DNA of 64,000 nt, taken from the NCBI GenBank assembly GCA_017744915.1, contig JAGIAH010000014.1, positions 27,168 through 91,167 of the forward strand. Reading direction: 5' to 3'. Positions 15,996 through 26,198 of the stretch are shown here, piece by piece. The notes below the pieces were generated by a model, which saw only the letters and a program-made list of their open reading frames with translations, was not told where the DNA came from and searched no databases. The number at the start of each line of letters is the position of its first letter. The first letter of the stretch is position 1. Source of the stretch: Agrobacterium tumefaciens (lineage in GTDB: Bacteria > Pseudomonadota > Alphaproteobacteria > Rhizobiales > Rhizobiaceae). The translations under genes were made by a program, and so were the position numbers.

Positions 15996-18659
15996 ATGAG
16001 CGGTGTGAATGAAATTCGGTCGACCTTTCTCGACTACTTCAAGAAGAACGGACACGAGATCGTGCCTTCCAGCCCGCTGGTGCCGCGCAACGATCCGACA
16101 CTGATGTTCACCAATGCCGGCATGGTGCAGTTCAAGAACGTCTTCACCGGTCTTGAAAGCCGTCCTTATTCCACGGCCGCTTCGGCGCAGAAATGCGTGC
16201 GCGCCGGTGGCAAGCATAACGACCTCGACAATGTCGGTTATACCGCCCGTCACCACACCTTCTTCGAAATGCTCGGCAATTTCTCCTTCGGCGATTATTT
16301 CAAGGAAGAGGCGATCACCCATGCCTGGAACCTGATCACCAAAGAGTTCGGCATTGACCGCAACCGTCTGCTGGTCACGGTCTATCACACCGATGACGAG
16401 GCCTTTAACCTCTGGAAGAAGATCGCCGGTTTCTCCGACGACCGTATCATCCGCATTCCGACCAGCGACAATTTCTGGGCGATGGGCGATACCGGTCCCT
16501 GCGGTCCCTGTTCGGAAATCTTCTACGATCACGGCGACCATATCTGGGGCGGCCCGCCCGGTTCGCCGGAAGAGGATGGCGACCGTTTCATCGAAATCTG
16601 GAACCTCGTCTTCATGCAATATGAGCAGCTGACGAAGGAAGAGCGCATCGACCTGCCGCGCCCGTCGATCGATACCGGCATGGGCCTGGAGCGCATTTCC
16701 GCGCTGCTGCAGGGCAAGCATGACAATTACGACACGGACCTGTTCCGTGCGTTGATCTCCGCTTCCGTGGAAGCGACCGGCGTTCCGGCCGAAGGCGAAA
16801 AGCGCGCCAGCCACCGGGTCATCGCCGACCATCTGCGCTCGTCCGCCTTCCTGATCGCCGATGGCGTCCTGCCTTCAAACGAAGGCCGTGGTTACGTTCT
16901 GCGTCGCATCATGCGCCGCGCCATGCGCCATGCCGAGCTTCTCGGCGCGCGCGAGCCGCTGATCTACAAGCTGCTTCCGGCACTGGTGCAGCAGATGGGC
17001 CGTGCCTATCCGGAACTCGTGCGCGCCGAAGCGCTGATTTCCGAGACGCTGAAGCTTGAGGAAACCCGTTTCCGCAAGACGCTGGAACGCGGCCTGTCGC
17101 TGCTCTCCGACGCTACCTCGACCCTGCACAAGGGCGATATGCTGGATGGCGAAACCGCATTCAAGCTTTACGATACCTATGGTTTCCCGCTCGACCTGAC
17201 GCAGGATGCGCTGCGCGCCCGCGAAATCGGCGTCGATATTTCCGGTTTCACTGATGCCATGGAGCGCCAGAAGGCGGAAGCCCGCTCGCATTGGGCCGGC
17301 TCCGGCGACAAGGCAACCGAGACAATCTGGTTCGAGCTCAAGGAAAAGCTCGGCGCGACCGAGTTCCTCGGTTACGACACCGAAACCGCCGAAGGCGTCG
17401 TGCTGGCGATCGTCAAGGACGGCAAGGCCGTCGAGAGCGCTGCCGATGGCGAGACCGTGCAGGTCGTCGTCAACCAGACGCCGTTCTACGGCGAGTCCGG
17501 CGGCCAGATGGGCGATACCGGTGTGATCTCCGGCGACAACGGCACCTTTGCCGTTTCCGATACCCAGAAGAGGGGCGAAGGCCTGTTCGTGCATATGGGC
17601 ACCGTCTCCAAGGGCGGCCTGAAAGTGGGCGATGCCGTTCAGCTGACGGTCGATCACGACCGCCGCTCGCGCCTGCGTGCCAACCACTCCGCCACCCACC
17701 TTCTGCACGAGGCGCTGCGCGAAGTGCTCGGCACCCATGTGGCCCAGAAGGGTTCGCTGGTTGCGCCCGAGCGCCTGCGCTTCGACGTTTCGCATCCGAA
17801 GCCGATGTCGGCCGAGGAGCTGAAGGTTGTCGAAGAGATGGCCAACGAAATCGTGCTGCAGAACTCGCCGGTCGTCACCCGCCTGATGAGCGTTGACGAC
17901 GCCATTGCCGAAGGCGCCATGGCGCTGTTTGGTGAAAAATACGGCGATGAGGTTCGTGTTGTCTCCATGGGCACCGGCCTGCATGGCGCAAAAGCCAATC
18001 GTCCCTATTCCGTCGAGCTTTGCGGCGGCACGCATGTGGGCGCCACCGGCCAGATCGGCCTCATCCGCATTCTCGGCGAAAGCGCCGTTGGTGCGGGCGT
18101 GCGTCGTCTCGAAGCGGTCACCGGTCAGGGTGCGCTTGCCTATCTTTCCGAACAGGATGAGCGGGTGAAGGCGCTTGCGTCGTCGCTGAAGGTACAGCCG
18201 GGCGACGTTCTCTCGCGCGTTGAAGGGCTGCTGGACGAGCGCAAAAAGCTGGAGCGTGAACTTGCCGATGCGCGTCGGAAACTCGCCATGGGCGGCGGTT
18301 CTGCCGATGCCGGCGCAAGCGACGTCAAGCAGGTTGCCGGCGTTAATTTCCTGGCGAAGTCCATGTCCGGCATCGATGCCAAGGACCTCAAGGGTCTTGC
18401 CGACGAAGCCAAGGCCAACCTCGGCTCCGGCGTCGTGCTGCTGATCGCGGTTTCCGAAGACGGCAAGGCAAGCGCTGTTGCGGCCGTGACCGAAGACCTG
18501 ACCGCGCGCTTCAGCGCCGTGGACATTGTTCGTACTGCTTCCGCCGCACTTGGCGGCAAGGGTGGCGGCGGTCGCCCTGACATGGCGCAGGCCGGTGGCC
18601 CGGATGGCGCCAAGGCGCAGGAGGCCATCGAAGCGGTGGCCGCGGCACTGGCGGCCTGA
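15996..18659 (+). CDS. alaS: Alanine--tRNA ligase
   Basis: The 887-residue class II synthetase charges tRNA-Ala and edits mischarged Ser/Gly. The aminoacylation domain starts at [20 protein letters not shown] and has motif 2 in the [19 protein letters not shown] region. The editing domain has the zinc ligands in [11 protein letters not shown] and CGGTHV, and the C-terminal DHHA1/C-Ala region is glycine-rich ([16 protein letters not shown]). ATG 15996 matches the family start; an upstream in-frame ATG at 15957 would add an atypical cysteine-containing segment. A hairpin lies just after the stop. Confidence 0.98.
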   Translation: MSGVNEIRSTFLDYFKKNGHEIVPSSPLVPRNDPTLMFTNAGMVQFKNVFTGLESRPYSTAASAQKCVRAGGKHNDLDNVGYTARHHTFFEMLGNFSFGDYFKEEAITHAWNLITKEFGIDRNRLLVTVYHTDDEAFNLWKKIAGFSDDRIIRIPTSDNFWAMGDTGPCGPCSEIFYDHGDHIWGGPPGSPEEDGDRFIEIWNLVFMQYEQLTKEERIDLPRPSIDTGMGLERISALLQGKHDNYDTDLFRALISASVEATGVPAEGEKRASHRVIADHLRSSAFLIADGVLPSNEGRGYVLRRIMRRAMRHAELLGAREPLIYKLLPALVQQMGRAYPELVRAEALISETLKLEETRFRKTLERGLSLLSDATSTLHKGDMLDGETAFKLYDTYGFPLDLTQDALRAREIGVDISGFTDAMERQKAEARSHWAGSGDKATETIWFELKEKLGATEFLGYDTETAEGVVLAIVKDGKAVESAADGETVQVVVNQTPFYGESGGQMGDTGVISGDNGTFAVSDTQKRGEGLFVHMGTVSKGGLKVGDAVQLTVDHDRRSRLRANHSATHLLHEALREVLGTHVAQKGSLVAPERLRFDVSHPKPMSAEELKVVEEMANEIVLQNSPVVTRLMSVDDAIAEGAMALFGEKYGDEVRVVSMGTGLHGAKANRPYSVELCGGTHVGATGQIGLIRILGESAVGAGVRRLEAVTGQGALAYLSEQDERVKALASSLKVQPGDVLSRVEGLLDERKKLERELADARRKLAMGGGSADAGASDVKQVAGVNFLAKSMSGIDAKDLKGLADEAKANLGSGVVLLIAVSEDGKASAVAAVTEDLTARFSAVDIVRTASAALGGKGGGGRPDMAQAGGPDGAKAQEAIEAVAAALAA

Positions 18660-18673
18660 TCCTAAAACCACAG

Positions 18674-18699
18674 GGTTGGTCCGGTTTTCCGGGCCAACC
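18674..18699 (+). terminator. Hairpin after alaS, likely terminator
   Basis: An 11-bp stem with one G-U pair (18674-18684 with 18689-18699) and a TTTT loop lies 14 bases after the alaS stop. The following bases are only moderately T-rich, so termination may be weak. Confidence 0.6.
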
Positions 18700-18827
18700 A
18701 CTTCCGTTTTCACCAATGAGGTGAGGACTGTCGGCTGCCGGCCTCGTTTGCCGGGCACCCAACTGAGCAGGATTTGTCAAATCGAGTTATGGTTCTATTG
18801 GCCATCGGATTTGCAAAGAGGCTCGAT

Positions 18828-19679
18828 ATGAACGGTGACACGGCTTGGGCAATCTATGAAACGCGTCTGAGGCGGGTTTCAGCCTATATTCACGACCATC
18901 TTGACGAGGAACTGGATATGGGCCGGCTGGCGGAAATCGCCTGCATGTCAAGCTATCACTGGCACAGAATTTATCGGGCAATCCATGGCGAAACGGCGGC
19001 CATGACTGTCAAGAGGCTGCGGTTGCACCGCGCGGCGGGCGAGATCGTCCGCGGCGATCTAGCCATCGGCGACATTGCAAAACGATCGGGCTACCCGAAC
19101 CTCCAGTCCTTCAACCGCATTTTCAAAACGGCCTACGGCATGCCGCCGGCGCGTTACCGGAAAGAGGGGAGCCACAGTCTGTTCAACGCAGTTCCTTTGG
19201 AAAAGGCGACCGATATGTTTGATATTGCTGTGAAAACCGTTTCTCCCATGACGCTGACCGGGGTTCCGCATCGCGGCTCCTACATGCTGATCAGCAAGGC
19301 GTTCGAAACCCTGTTCGGGACGCTGTATGCGCGTGGACTGGCCGGACCGGACATGCGCATGATCGGGGTTTATTTCGACGATCCCGATATCGTGCCTGCC
19401 GACAAGCTTCGTTCCATCGCCTGCGTTACCGGTGTTGTGACACCGATGGAGAGCGAGCCGTTGCAGCGGCAACCCATCGCAGGCGGTGAATATGCCGTGC
19501 TGCATCACAAAGGTCCCTATGCGGATATGCACCGGGCTTATCGATGGCTTTACGCTGAGTGGCTTCCCGCCTCCGGACGACAGATCGGCGATGGCGCGAT
19601 GTTCGAGGAATATCTGAATAGTCCCAGGGACACACCGCCAACCGAACTGCTGACGGATATTTACCTGCCGCTGGCGTGA
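18828..19679 (+). CDS. AraC-family regulator with C-terminal GyrI-like effector domain
   Basis: The 283-residue protein has the two AraC helix-turn-helix motifs at the N-terminus (about 12-112: LAEIACMSSYHWHRIYRAI and IAKRSGYPNLQSFNRIFKTAYGMPPARYR) and a GyrI-like/effector-binding domain at about 125-280 with the AGGEYAVLHHKGPYADM core. This is the SoxS/Rob-like layout, which often senses small toxic or cationic compounds. ATG 18828 has AAGAGG six bases upstream; the earlier in-frame start at 18774 lacks one. It is convergent with the GST gene, whose stop is 21 bases away. Confidence 0.92.
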   Translation: MNGDTAWAIYETRLRRVSAYIHDHLDEELDMGRLAEIACMSSYHWHRIYRAIHGETAAMTVKRLRLHRAAGEIVRGDLAIGDIAKRSGYPNLQSFNRIFKTAYGMPPARYRKEGSHSLFNAVPLEKATDMFDIAVKTVSPMTLTGVPHRGSYMLISKAFETLFGTLYARGLAGPDMRMIGVYFDDPDIVPADKLRSIACVTGVVTPMESEPLQRQPIAGGEYAVLHHKGPYADMHRAYRWLYAEWLPASGRQIGDGAMFEEYLNSPRDTPPTELLTDIYLPLA

Positions 19680-19700
19680 CCATGGGAGCCGGCAGGCCGG

Positions 19701-20330
19701 TCAGCTTGCCGCCGCCTGCAAATCCTTTGCCGCTTCTTCATCGAGTTGGGCGGCGCGCTTGAAGGCCGGGCGGTCGGTGAGATGCGCCATGTAATCGAGA
19801 AAGGCCGGGCGTTTTTCGATGGTGCCGAAATGCAGCCCCCAGCCGATATGGGCGCCGACATAGACGTCCGCCGCGGTGAAGAGATCGCCGGCGATGAAGC
19901 GGTTTTCGCTGACGGCCCGTTCAAGCGTGTTCATCACATCCGCGTAGCTGCCGCAGCCGGCCATGCGCAGCTTTTCCTTCGGCACTTCGAAACCCATCGC
20001 CTTCATGCTCACTGCCATTTCCAGCGGGCCTGCGGCAAAGAACATCCAGCGGTAATAGAGCCCGCGTGCCTTCGGTGTGGGCGCAAGGTTCGCGCCGGGA
20101 AAGGCATCGGCGAGATAGGCGCAGATCGCGGCCGCTTCGGTGACGATGGTATCGCCATGTTTGATGGCCGGCACCTTGGCCATCGGGTTGATCAGCCGGT
20201 AGGCGGGCGATTTCATCGAAGTCTCGAAGCCCAGTATTTCCGTGCGGTACGGAACGCCCACTTCCTCGAGCATCCATCGCGCGATGCGTCCGCGCGACAT
20301 GGGGTTGGTGTAAAAGATCAATTCACTCAT
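19701..20330 (-). CDS. Glutathione S-transferase family protein
   Basis: The 209-residue protein has an N-terminal thioredoxin-like domain (about 1-80; ELIFYTNPMSRGRIARWMLEEVGVPY, then MAKVPAI with the cis-Pro, and TEAAAICAYLAD as the gamma-glutamyl site) and an all-helical C-terminal domain (about 88-205) with the GDLFTAADVYVGAHIGW N-capping region. It probably conjugates glutathione to electrophiles or reduces peroxides. The short spacer and convergence with the AraC gene give no hint of the substrate. Confidence 0.9.
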   Translation of the reverse strand: MSELIFYTNPMSRGRIARWMLEEVGVPYRTEILGFETSMKSPAYRLINPMAKVPAIKHGDTIVTEAAAICAYLADAFPGANLAPTPKARGLYYRWMFFAAGPLEMAVSMKAMGFEVPKEKLRMAGCGSYADVMNTLERAVSENRFIAGDLFTAADVYVGAHIGWGLHFGTIEKRPAFLDYMAHLTDRPAFKRAAQLDEEAAKDLQAAAS

Positions 20331-20595
20331 GCTTTTGCCTCCCCAAGCAAAATCGTCGAAGCATCACGGGAAAACCGGTAGGGATTTCGCACTCGTGCTT
20401 CGCTCTTTAACAATCCGCAGCGTCATTCGCGTATTCCCTAAAGATCGCGCCGATGCTCCGATGAACGTTTGACTGTGCCTGGCAAGTTATGTGCAAGTAG
20501 ATGCTGTTTCAGCTTTGTCTTATTGTTGTACTGGCCGTGGCACGCGGAATCGAAGTCTGCGCCTAGTGTCACGGCTAATCAAGATACTGTGAACA
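20331..20595. other. Gene-free stretch upstream of the GST gene
   Basis: This contains the GST promoter region. No open frame with coding character was seen, and no palindrome beyond the terminator that follows at 20604. Confidence 0.5.
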
Positions 20596-20603
20596 AAAAA
20601 GAA

Positions 20604-20625
20604 AACCCGGCGTTACGGCCGGGTT
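20604..20625 (-). terminator. Terminator of the 20683 membrane-protein gene
   Basis: An 8-bp stem AACCCGGC/GCCGGGTT (20604-20611 with 20618-20625) is followed on the minus strand by TTTTCTTTTTT. It lies about 60 bases after the stop at 20683. Confidence 0.82.
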
Positions 20626-20682
20626 CCGTTCCCTGATGGCGCATGAAGCTAGCCGGCTATCGTTGTCGTCGGATTCCGCGGC

Positions 20683-21219
20683 CTAATCGTCTGTTTTCTT
20701 TCCCGCCTGCCGCGTTGCGGCCAGCAGTGCGAGGAAAAAGGCAATGCTGGTCAGCACGGTGCGGATGAGATTGGAAAGCGCCCAGTGATCGCGCAACTCC
20801 TGCCAGTTTGACGGTATTTCGGTTGAAACGGTTTTGAAGAACTCGTTGATGGGAACATTGACCATTCGGGTCTGGATCACGACAACAGCGTAGATGACCA
20901 AAGCGGACAACCATATCAGGCGGTTGTGCCTGTCGGCCAGTGCGGCGCCGAAAAGGATCGCCAGCGGGGAGAAGAAGGCGGCATAAAATACGCCATTTCG
21001 GATGCTGAAATTTATGCTGTTGAATGCTGCAATAAAAATTTCCGCATCAAGCTGCGGGAAAGCCATCATCACGGGATTGCCGAAGGCAAAAAAGAAGCCG
21101 GCCATGAGGCCGAGGCTCAGGGGCGCGGCGATGCGCAGGGCCGATGCTGCCGGTTCTCTCACAAGGGTCTTCGCAGGAAATTGCCTTGTTCTTATCGCGT
21201 GCAGAAATGAGCTGGACAT
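20683..21219 (-). CDS. DUF1772-like (anthrone-oxygenase type) membrane protein
   Basis: The 178-residue protein has about four hydrophobic segments (near 33-52, 78-98, 104-122 and 150-170 counted from ATG 21219). The second half carries VVIQTRMVNVPINEFF and an RDHWALSNLIRT stretch, which resembles the W..WN..R signature of DUF1772 proteins; that link is tentative. ATG 21219 is chosen because GGAGA sits seven bases upstream, while two earlier in-frame ATGs lie in the operator palindrome or on the ribosome site. It is divergent from, and almost certainly repressed by, the TetR-family gene. Confidence 0.75.
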   Translation of the reverse strand: MSSSFLHAIRTRQFPAKTLVREPAASALRIAAPLSLGLMAGFFFAFGNPVMMAFPQLDAEIFIAAFNSINFSIRNGVFYAAFFSPLAILFGAALADRHNRLIWLSALVIYAVVVIQTRMVNVPINEFFKTVSTEIPSNWQELRDHWALSNLIRTVLTSIAFFLALLAATRQAGKKTDD

Positions 21220-21233
21220 GAAAATCTCCATCG

Positions 21234-21284
21234 AATAACCGTACATATGCGTACAGATAATCCGTACGCATATGTACGGTTATT
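21234..21284. promoter_or_regulatory. Large palindromic operator between the TetR gene and its target
   Basis: Two perfect 21-bp arms (21234-21254 and 21264-21284) are inverted around AGATAATCC. Each arm contains GTACATATGCGTAC, itself a near-palindrome, so the element reads as two TetR-type half-operators facing each other. It fills the space between the two divergent start codons and should cover both promoters. Confidence 0.85.
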
Positions 21285-21299
21285 GTCAAGGAAATGCGG

Positions 21300-21923
21300 A
21301 TGCGTAACGAGAGCAGGGAATTGCGCCGGCGCGAGATTGTCGAACATGCCTTCGCCATGCTCGCGCAGGAGGGATATGCCGCCTTTTCCATGCAGGCGCT
21401 GGCGAAGGTGAGCAGGTCATCGAAGGAGACGCTCTATGGCTGGTTCGGCGGCAAGACCGGGCTCTACGAAGCCATGGTGGCAGAAAATGCCGCAAGGCTG
21501 GTATTGCCGTCGGCGGAGGTGGCCGATGGGGTGAATGAGCTTTCCCGTTTCGGGGCTGAATTATTGTCGATGCTCCTGGGGGAGCGGGCAGTCCTGCTCA
21601 ATCGTGTCGCGGCGGCGGAGGCCGGCGGTGACGCTGCACTCGGTGCGTTTCTGGCGGAAAAGGGTCGTGACCGGGTGATGCCGAAGCTTGCGGCATATTT
21701 TCAGGCATTGGAAAAACAGGGTGTCCTGTGCATGGCGGCATCGGAAGAGCCTGCGGAACTCTGGCTGTCGCTTCTGGTCGGGGATTTGCAGATCAGGCGT
21801 GCGACGGGGGCGATTGGCCTGCCGACGCAGGAGGAGATGGCGGCACGCTCGGCCCGCGCCGCGGAGCTGATATTCCGTCTTTACGGCACAAATGAAAAAC
21901 CCGGCACTGAGGCCGGGTTCTGA
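21300..21923 (+). CDS. TetR/AcrR-family transcriptional repressor
   Basis: The 207-residue protein has an N-terminal TetR HTH (about 8-55: RREIVEHAFAMLAQEGYAAFSMQALAKVSRSSKETLYGWFGGKTGLYEAM) and a helical ligand-binding C-terminal domain. ATG 21300 is preferred over 21294 because AAGGA then has a seven-base spacing. It probably represses the divergent membrane-protein gene and itself through the palindrome at 21234-21284. Its last codons overlap the terminator hairpin of the convergent icd gene. Confidence 0.92.
   Translation: MRNESRELRRREIVEHAFAMLAQEGYAAFSMQALAKVSRSSKETLYGWFGGKTGLYEAMVAENAARLVLPSAEVADGVNELSRFGAELLSMLLGERAVLLNRVAAAEAGGDAALGAFLAEKGRDRVMPKLAAYFQALEKQGVLCMAASEEPAELWLSLLVGDLQIRRATGAIGLPTQEEMAARSARAAELIFRLYGTNEKPGTEAGF
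21898..21919 (-). terminator. Terminator of icd inside the 3' end of the TetR gene
   Basis: An 8-bp stem AACCCGGC/GCCGGGTT (21898-21905 with 21912-21919) is followed on the minus strand by TTTTTC. It is 24 bases past the icd stop and lies within the last codons of the TetR-family gene. The same stem sequence ends the gene at 20683. Confidence 0.82.
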
Positions 21924-21942
21924 AGTCGCTGAGAAGGCAGGC

Positions 21943-23157
21943 TTAGGCGGCCATGGCCTTCTTGAGGTTTTCGTCGATCTTGTCGAGGAAGGCGGTGGTG
22001 GAGAGCCAGGGCTGGTCCGGTCCGATGAGGAGCGCGAGGTCCTTGGTCATGTAGCCGCTTTCGACGGTATCGACGCAGACGGTTTCGAGCGTTGCCGCGA
22101 ACTTGGCCAGATCGGCATTGTCGTCCAGCTTGGCGCGGTGGGCGAGGCCACGGGTCCAGGCGAAGATCGAGGCGATCGAGTTGGTCGAGGTTTCCTGACC
22201 CTTCTGGTGCTGGCGGTAGTGGCGCGTCACCGTGCCGTGTGCAGCTTCGGCTTCGACCGTGCGGCCATCCGGCGAAAGAAGAACCGAGGTCATCAGGCCG
22301 AGCGAACCGAAGCCCTGCGCAACCGTGTCGGACTGCACGTCGCCGTCGTAGTTCTTGCAGGCCCAGACATAGCCGCCGGACCACTTCAGCGCGGAAGCGA
22401 CCATGTCGTCGATCAGACGGTGCTCATAGGTGATGCCGGCCTCATCGAACTGCTTCTTGAATTCGGTCTGGTAGACTTCTTCGAAGATATCCTTGAAGCG
22501 GCCGTCATAGGCCTTGAGGATGGTGTTCTTCGTGGAGAGGTAAACCGGCCACTTGCGCATCAGGCCATAGTTCATGGAGGCGCGGGCGAATTCGCGGATG
22601 GATTCGTCGAGGTTGTACATGGCCAGTGCTACGCCGGCGCTCGGGGCGTCGAAGACGTCCTTTTCGATGACCTGGCCGTCTTCACCGACGAACTTGATGG
22701 TCAGCTTGCCCTTGCCGGGGAACTTGAAATCGGTTGCCTTGTACTGGTCGCCAAAAGCGTGACGGCCGACGACGATCGGCTTGGTCCAGCCGGGAACGAG
22801 GCGCGGAACGTTCTTGCAGATGATCGGCTCGCGGAAGATGACGCCGCCCAGAATGTTGCGGATCGTGCCGTTCGGGCTCTTCCACATCTGCTTCAGGCCG
22901 AATTCCTCGACGCGGGCTTCATCCGGGGTGATGGTGGCGCACTTGATGCCGACGCCGTGCTTCTTGATGGCGTGTGCCGCGTCGACCGTGACCTGGTCAT
23001 TGGTGGCGTCGCGGTTTTCAACCGAGAGGTCGTAATATTCGATATCAAGATCGAGGTAAGGCAGGATCAGCTTGTCCTTGATGAGCTGCCAGATGATACG
23101 GGTCATTTCGTCGCCGTCGAGATCGACGACCGGATTGGCTACCTTGATCTTTGCCAT
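21943..23157 (-). CDS. icd: NADP-dependent isocitrate dehydrogenase
   Basis: The enzyme oxidatively decarboxylates isocitrate to 2-oxoglutarate with NADP+ in the TCA cycle. The 404-residue protein is of the eukaryote-like type II dimeric class usual in rhizobia: [23 protein letters not shown] at the start, SPNGTIRN for substrate binding, and YDGDVQSD plus GSLGLMTS with metal-binding aspartates. ATG 23157 has GAGGAA upstream; the in-frame extension to 23310 has no family match. Transcribed alone, ending in a hairpin inside the tetR end. Confidence 0.97.
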   Translation of the reverse strand: MAKIKVANPVVDLDGDEMTRIIWQLIKDKLILPYLDLDIEYYDLSVENRDATNDQVTVDAAHAIKKHGVGIKCATITPDEARVEEFGLKQMWKSPNGTIRNILGGVIFREPIICKNVPRLVPGWTKPIVVGRHAFGDQYKATDFKFPGKGKLTIKFVGEDGQVIEKDVFDAPSAGVALAMYNLDESIREFARASMNYGLMRKWPVYLSTKNTILKAYDGRFKDIFEEVYQTEFKKQFDEAGITYEHRLIDDMVASALKWSGGYVWACKNYDGDVQSDTVAQGFGSLGLMTSVLLSPDGRTVEAEAAHGTVTRHYRQHQKGQETSTNSIASIFAWTRGLAHRAKLDDNADLAKFAATLETVCVDTVESGYMTKDLALLIGPDQPWLSTTAFLDKIDENLKKAMAA

Positions 23158-23372
23158 GAATTCCTCACCTTCGAAGCTGTGGCGCCGGGTGACGCCAATA
23201 GTCGGAAAAATATCCGGTGCGGCTATAGCATCGCACGCGCCTGAGGCAAAGCCATGGGGGGCGCTTTTTTGGCGCAGCGCAATAACGCTTTGCGCATTGC
23301 CAAACCACAATGCCGGAATACAGTCAGGCGAATCGCTTCGCCCGCTTGTCGGGCCTATCCCGGGATCACATC

Positions 23373-23903
23373 ATGCGGAATATTCTGCTTCTGACTGCCG
23401 CCGTCCTCTTTTCCCACAGCGCCCTTGCGGCCTCACCTGCCGATCCCGTTCAGAAGGTGATGGATATCACCGTCAAGAACTGGTCCGGTGATGCGGAGAA
23501 CTGGAAGTATATTTTCGATGAGGACATGCTGACCAGCCTCTTCAGCAAGGACTTCGTGACGCAATATCGCGAAGCCTCCAAGAAGCCCGCTTACGAGGCT
23601 GAAAGCGGGGAGAAGGGTGATCCTTTCGGTTACGATGTCGTGACCAACTCCCAGGATGGTTGCCCGCTGGCCGATGTTTCCGTGACGCCCGGTGCGGTGA
23701 AGGACGGCGTGACGGATGTGACGGCGAAATTCAAGCTCTGGGCCTGCATGGACGAGGCGGAGATGAAGGCGACCGTCGACGAAGTGCATTTCGATGTTGT
23801 CGAGGAGGATGGCCGGCCGGTCATCAGCGATATTCACCGGGTGGGGGACGAGGGCCGGGATTCGCTGCGCGAAGAGATGGCGGCGATCATCAAGGGCGAG
23901 TGA
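23373..23903 (+). CDS. Hypothetical secreted protein
   Basis: The 176-residue protein begins with a clear signal peptide (MRNILLLTAAVLFSHSALA, cleavage near residue 19). The mature part is acidic and soluble. I do not recognise the family with certainty; the layout (a periplasmic domain of about 150 residues with paired cysteines in DGCPLADV and LWACMDEAE) suggests a small disulfide-bonded periplasmic fold. ATG 23373 is chosen because it begins the signal peptide. It is divergent from icd and is followed by a mosaic repeat. Confidence 0.75.
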   Translation: MRNILLLTAAVLFSHSALAASPADPVQKVMDITVKNWSGDAENWKYIFDEDMLTSLFSKDFVTQYREASKKPAYEAESGEKGDPFGYDVVTNSQDGCPLADVSVTPGAVKDGVTDVTAKFKLWACMDEAEMKATVDEVHFDVVEEDGRPVISDIHRVGDEGRDSLREEMAAIIKGE

Positions 23904-23946
23904 GGGTGGCGATACGGAGGTTCGCCGCACTTGAAAACCGCTCCTC

Positions 23947-24031
23947 CGTTATGCTCGGGCTTGTCCCGAGCATCTGCAACAGATTGATTTTACGAGACGT
24001 GCGTGGATCCTCGGGACAGGCCCGAGCATGA
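23947..24031. repeat. Intergenic mosaic repeat, CCTCGGGC family, copy 2
   Basis: The element has ATGCTCGGGCTTGTCCCGAGCAT at the left and GGATCCTCGGGACAGGCCCGAGCAT at the right, the same architecture as the copy at 12332-12418, with a different central spacer. It lies between the secreted protein gene and trmJ. Confidence 0.8.
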
Positions 24032-24175
24032 AGTAGGGTGTGGGGTGGAGCTTCTGTCCCACTCGAAGGCCGCCATTCGCCCGCTCCGCCTTTGATTTTG
24101 GTGCCGATCTGTGCCAGTGAAGCGCGCTTTAGCGCATCGGATGCAAAATCGACGCGCAGCTTTAAAAACGGACAA

Positions 24176-25015
24176 ATGACGATGGCAGGCACAAATAGCG
24201 AGCTTGAACTTCTGGCGGAAGGCCCGGCGATCATTCTGGTCGAACCGCAGCTCGGTGAAAATATCGGCATGGTGGCGCGGGCCATGGCCAATTTCGGCCT
24301 TGCCGAATTGCGCCTCGTCAACCCGCGGGATGGCTGGCCGAGCGAAAAGGCGCGCTCCGCCGCCTCCAAGGCCGACCACGTCATCGATGGAACGAAGGTG
24401 TTCGACACGCTGGAAGAGGCGATCAAGGACCTCAATTTCGTCTATGCCACGACTGCGCGCGAGCGTTATGGTTTCAAGCCGGTGCGTGCGCCCGTCACCG
24501 CCGCCGATACGCTTCGCGCAAAATTCAAGGCGGGCGAAAAGACCGGTATCCTGTTCGGGCGCGAGCGTTGGGGGCTGACGAACGAGGAAGTGGCGCTGGC
24601 CGACGAGATCGTGACCTTCCCGGTCAATCCCGCCTTTGCCTCGCTCAACATCGCCCAGGCCGTGCTTCTGATGTCCTATGAATGGATGAAATCCGGCATG
24701 GACGATCTGGGGGAGACGCTTTTCCAGTCCGTCGAGCAGCGGCCTTCGACCAAGGAACAGGTTTTCGGCCTGTTCGAACATATTGAAGAAGCGCTGGATG
24801 CGCGCGGTTATTTCCATCCGGCTGAAAAAAAGCCGAAAATGGTCGACAATCTGCGCGCGGTGCTGTCGAGACGCGGTTTTTCCGAGCAGGAAATCAGCGT
24901 TTTCCGCGGCGTGATCAATTCGCTTGACCGTTTTCCCCGGCAATGGCCGAAGCAGGCGGGCAGGGCAGCGGGGCCGTCGGCCGAGGGAGCAGGGGAGAAT
25001 GCTGAAGACGAGTGA
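24176..25015 (+). CDS. trmJ: SpoU/TrmH-family RNA 2'-O-methyltransferase, probable TrmJ
   Basis: TrmJ methylates the 2'-O of position 32 in several tRNAs. The 279-residue protein shows SPOUT knot motifs: [24 protein letters not shown] (motif 1), [14 protein letters not shown] (motif 2) and [19 protein letters not shown] (motif 3, at the AdoMet-binding knot). The C-terminal extension (about 170-270) has the helical dimer/tRNA region seen in TrmJ. ATG 24176 or 24182 both give the right N-terminus. murI starts inside its last codons, so the two are coupled. Confidence 0.88.
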   Translation: MTMAGTNSELELLAEGPAIILVEPQLGENIGMVARAMANFGLAELRLVNPRDGWPSEKARSAASKADHVIDGTKVFDTLEEAIKDLNFVYATTARERYGFKPVRAPVTAADTLRAKFKAGEKTGILFGRERWGLTNEEVALADEIVTFPVNPAFASLNIAQAVLLMSYEWMKSGMDDLGETLFQSVEQRPSTKEQVFGLFEHIEEALDARGYFHPAEKKPKMVDNLRAVLSRRGFSEQEISVFRGVINSLDRFPRQWPKQAGRAAGPSAEGAGENAEDE

Positions 25016-25820
25016 GGCGGCCGCTGATGTGCTGAAACCGGTGCTGGTGTTTGATTCCGGCATTGGCGGGCTAACCGTGCTGCGCGAGGCGCGAGTGCTG
25101 ATGCCCGAACGCGGTTTCATCTATGTCGCCGACGATGCGGGTTTTCCCTATGGCGGCTGGGAGGAAGAGGCGCTGAGGGCGCGTATTCTCTCGCTTTTCG
25201 AGAAGCTGCTGCAGGAATACAGCCCGGAAGTCTGCATCATCGCCTGCAACACCGCCTTCACGCTGGCCGGGGCCGATCTTCGCGCCCGGTTTCCGCAGAT
25301 GACCTTCGTCGGCACTGTACCCGCCATCAAGCCGGCAGCGGAGCGCACACGCTCCGGCCTCGTCTCGGTTCTGGCGACGCCCGGCACCGTCAAGCGGGCC
25401 TATACGCGCGATCTCATCCAGTCCTTTGCCACCCAATGTCATGTACGTTTGGTTGGCTCGGAAAATCTGGCGCGCATGGCGGAAAGCTGGATCAGGGGCG
25501 AGCCGGTCCCTGACGATGCGGTGCTGGCCGAAATCGAACCCTGTTTCATCGAAAGTGACGGCAAGCGCACGGACATCGTCGTTCTTGCCTGCACGCACTA
25601 TCCTTTCATGGCCAATCTGTTCCGCAGGCTCGCCCCCTGGCCGGTGGACTGGCTCGACCCCGCCGAGGCGATTGCCCGGCGTGCGCGCCATCTGGTGCCG
25701 CTGCCGCAGGATGCGGAACATCCCGATGGTTTCGATTTCGCCGTATTCACCTCCGGCAGGCCGGATTTCGCCACACGGCGGCTGATGCAGGGTTTTGGCC
25801 TCAGCGTTGCGGCAGCTTGA
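24999..25820 (+). CDS. murI: Glutamate racemase
   Basis: MurI makes D-glutamate for peptidoglycan. The 273-residue protein has the two catalytic cysteines in IIACNTA and LACTHYPF, and the phosphate/carboxylate loop [13 protein letters not shown] near the N-terminus. [15 protein letters not shown] and PYGGW segments fit the family. ATG 24999 has AGGGGAG at the right spacing and overlaps the last 17 bases of trmJ. The protein is slightly divergent from enterobacterial MurI, as usual for rhizobia. Confidence 0.94.
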   Translation: MLKTSEAAADVLKPVLVFDSGIGGLTVLREARVLMPERGFIYVADDAGFPYGGWEEEALRARILSLFEKLLQEYSPEVCIIACNTAFTLAGADLRARFPQMTFVGTVPAIKPAAERTRSGLVSVLATPGTVKRAYTRDLIQSFATQCHVRLVGSENLARMAESWIRGEPVPDDAVLAEIEPCFIESDGKRTDIVVLACTHYPFMANLFRRLAPWPVDWLDPAEAIARRARHLVPLPQDAEHPDGFDFAVFTSGRPDFATRRLMQGFGLSVAAA

Positions 25821-25945
25821 GCTGCTGTTGTATTTTTGCATCGCCCTTGCCTGTCTTTTGCAATTCGAGATTGCGGCCTCTTGTCGCGCCGGTTTTCTCG
25901 TGTAAGGTAATTCTCGTCTGTAACCGCACTAGATGGAGGCGTGAA

Positions 25946-26041
25946 ATGACTAATGACATGAATATGCGCCTTAACGGCATGTCTGGCCTTTCCGGCATGA
26001 TTATCGGCGGTTATGTGACCCGAGGCGTGACCCTCCGATAA
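25946..26041 (+). CDS. Small 31-residue ORF with strong ribosome site
   Basis: ATG 25946 is preceded by GGAGGCGTGAA, one of the best ribosome sites in the window. The predicted 31-residue peptide is Met/Gly-rich (MTNDMNMRLNGMSGLSGM then IIGGYVTRGVTLR) with one short hydrophobic patch. No family was recognised. It might be a small membrane-associated peptide or a leader. It is supported mainly by its start signal, so it remains uncertain. Confidence 0.5.
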   Translation: MTNDMNMRLNGMSGLSGMIIGGYVTRGVTLR

Positions 26042-26198
26042 GGCTTATGGCCTGATTTCCTTGCCGTTTGGCATTTTCACTTCGCTCGACATGTAACTTG
26101 CGCCTTTGCGTGGCATGACTGCTGCGTCCGTCGTTTCGGCATGTCGTTTTCCATCGATAAAGGACCTGGCCGCTTTGCCGCGCCGGGATGGATTCCCC

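Noticed and set aside
16875..18758. Minus-strand open frame of 627 codons opposite alaS
   Set aside because: It is antisense to a highly conserved gene and has His/Arg/Gly-rich composition typical of shadow frames.
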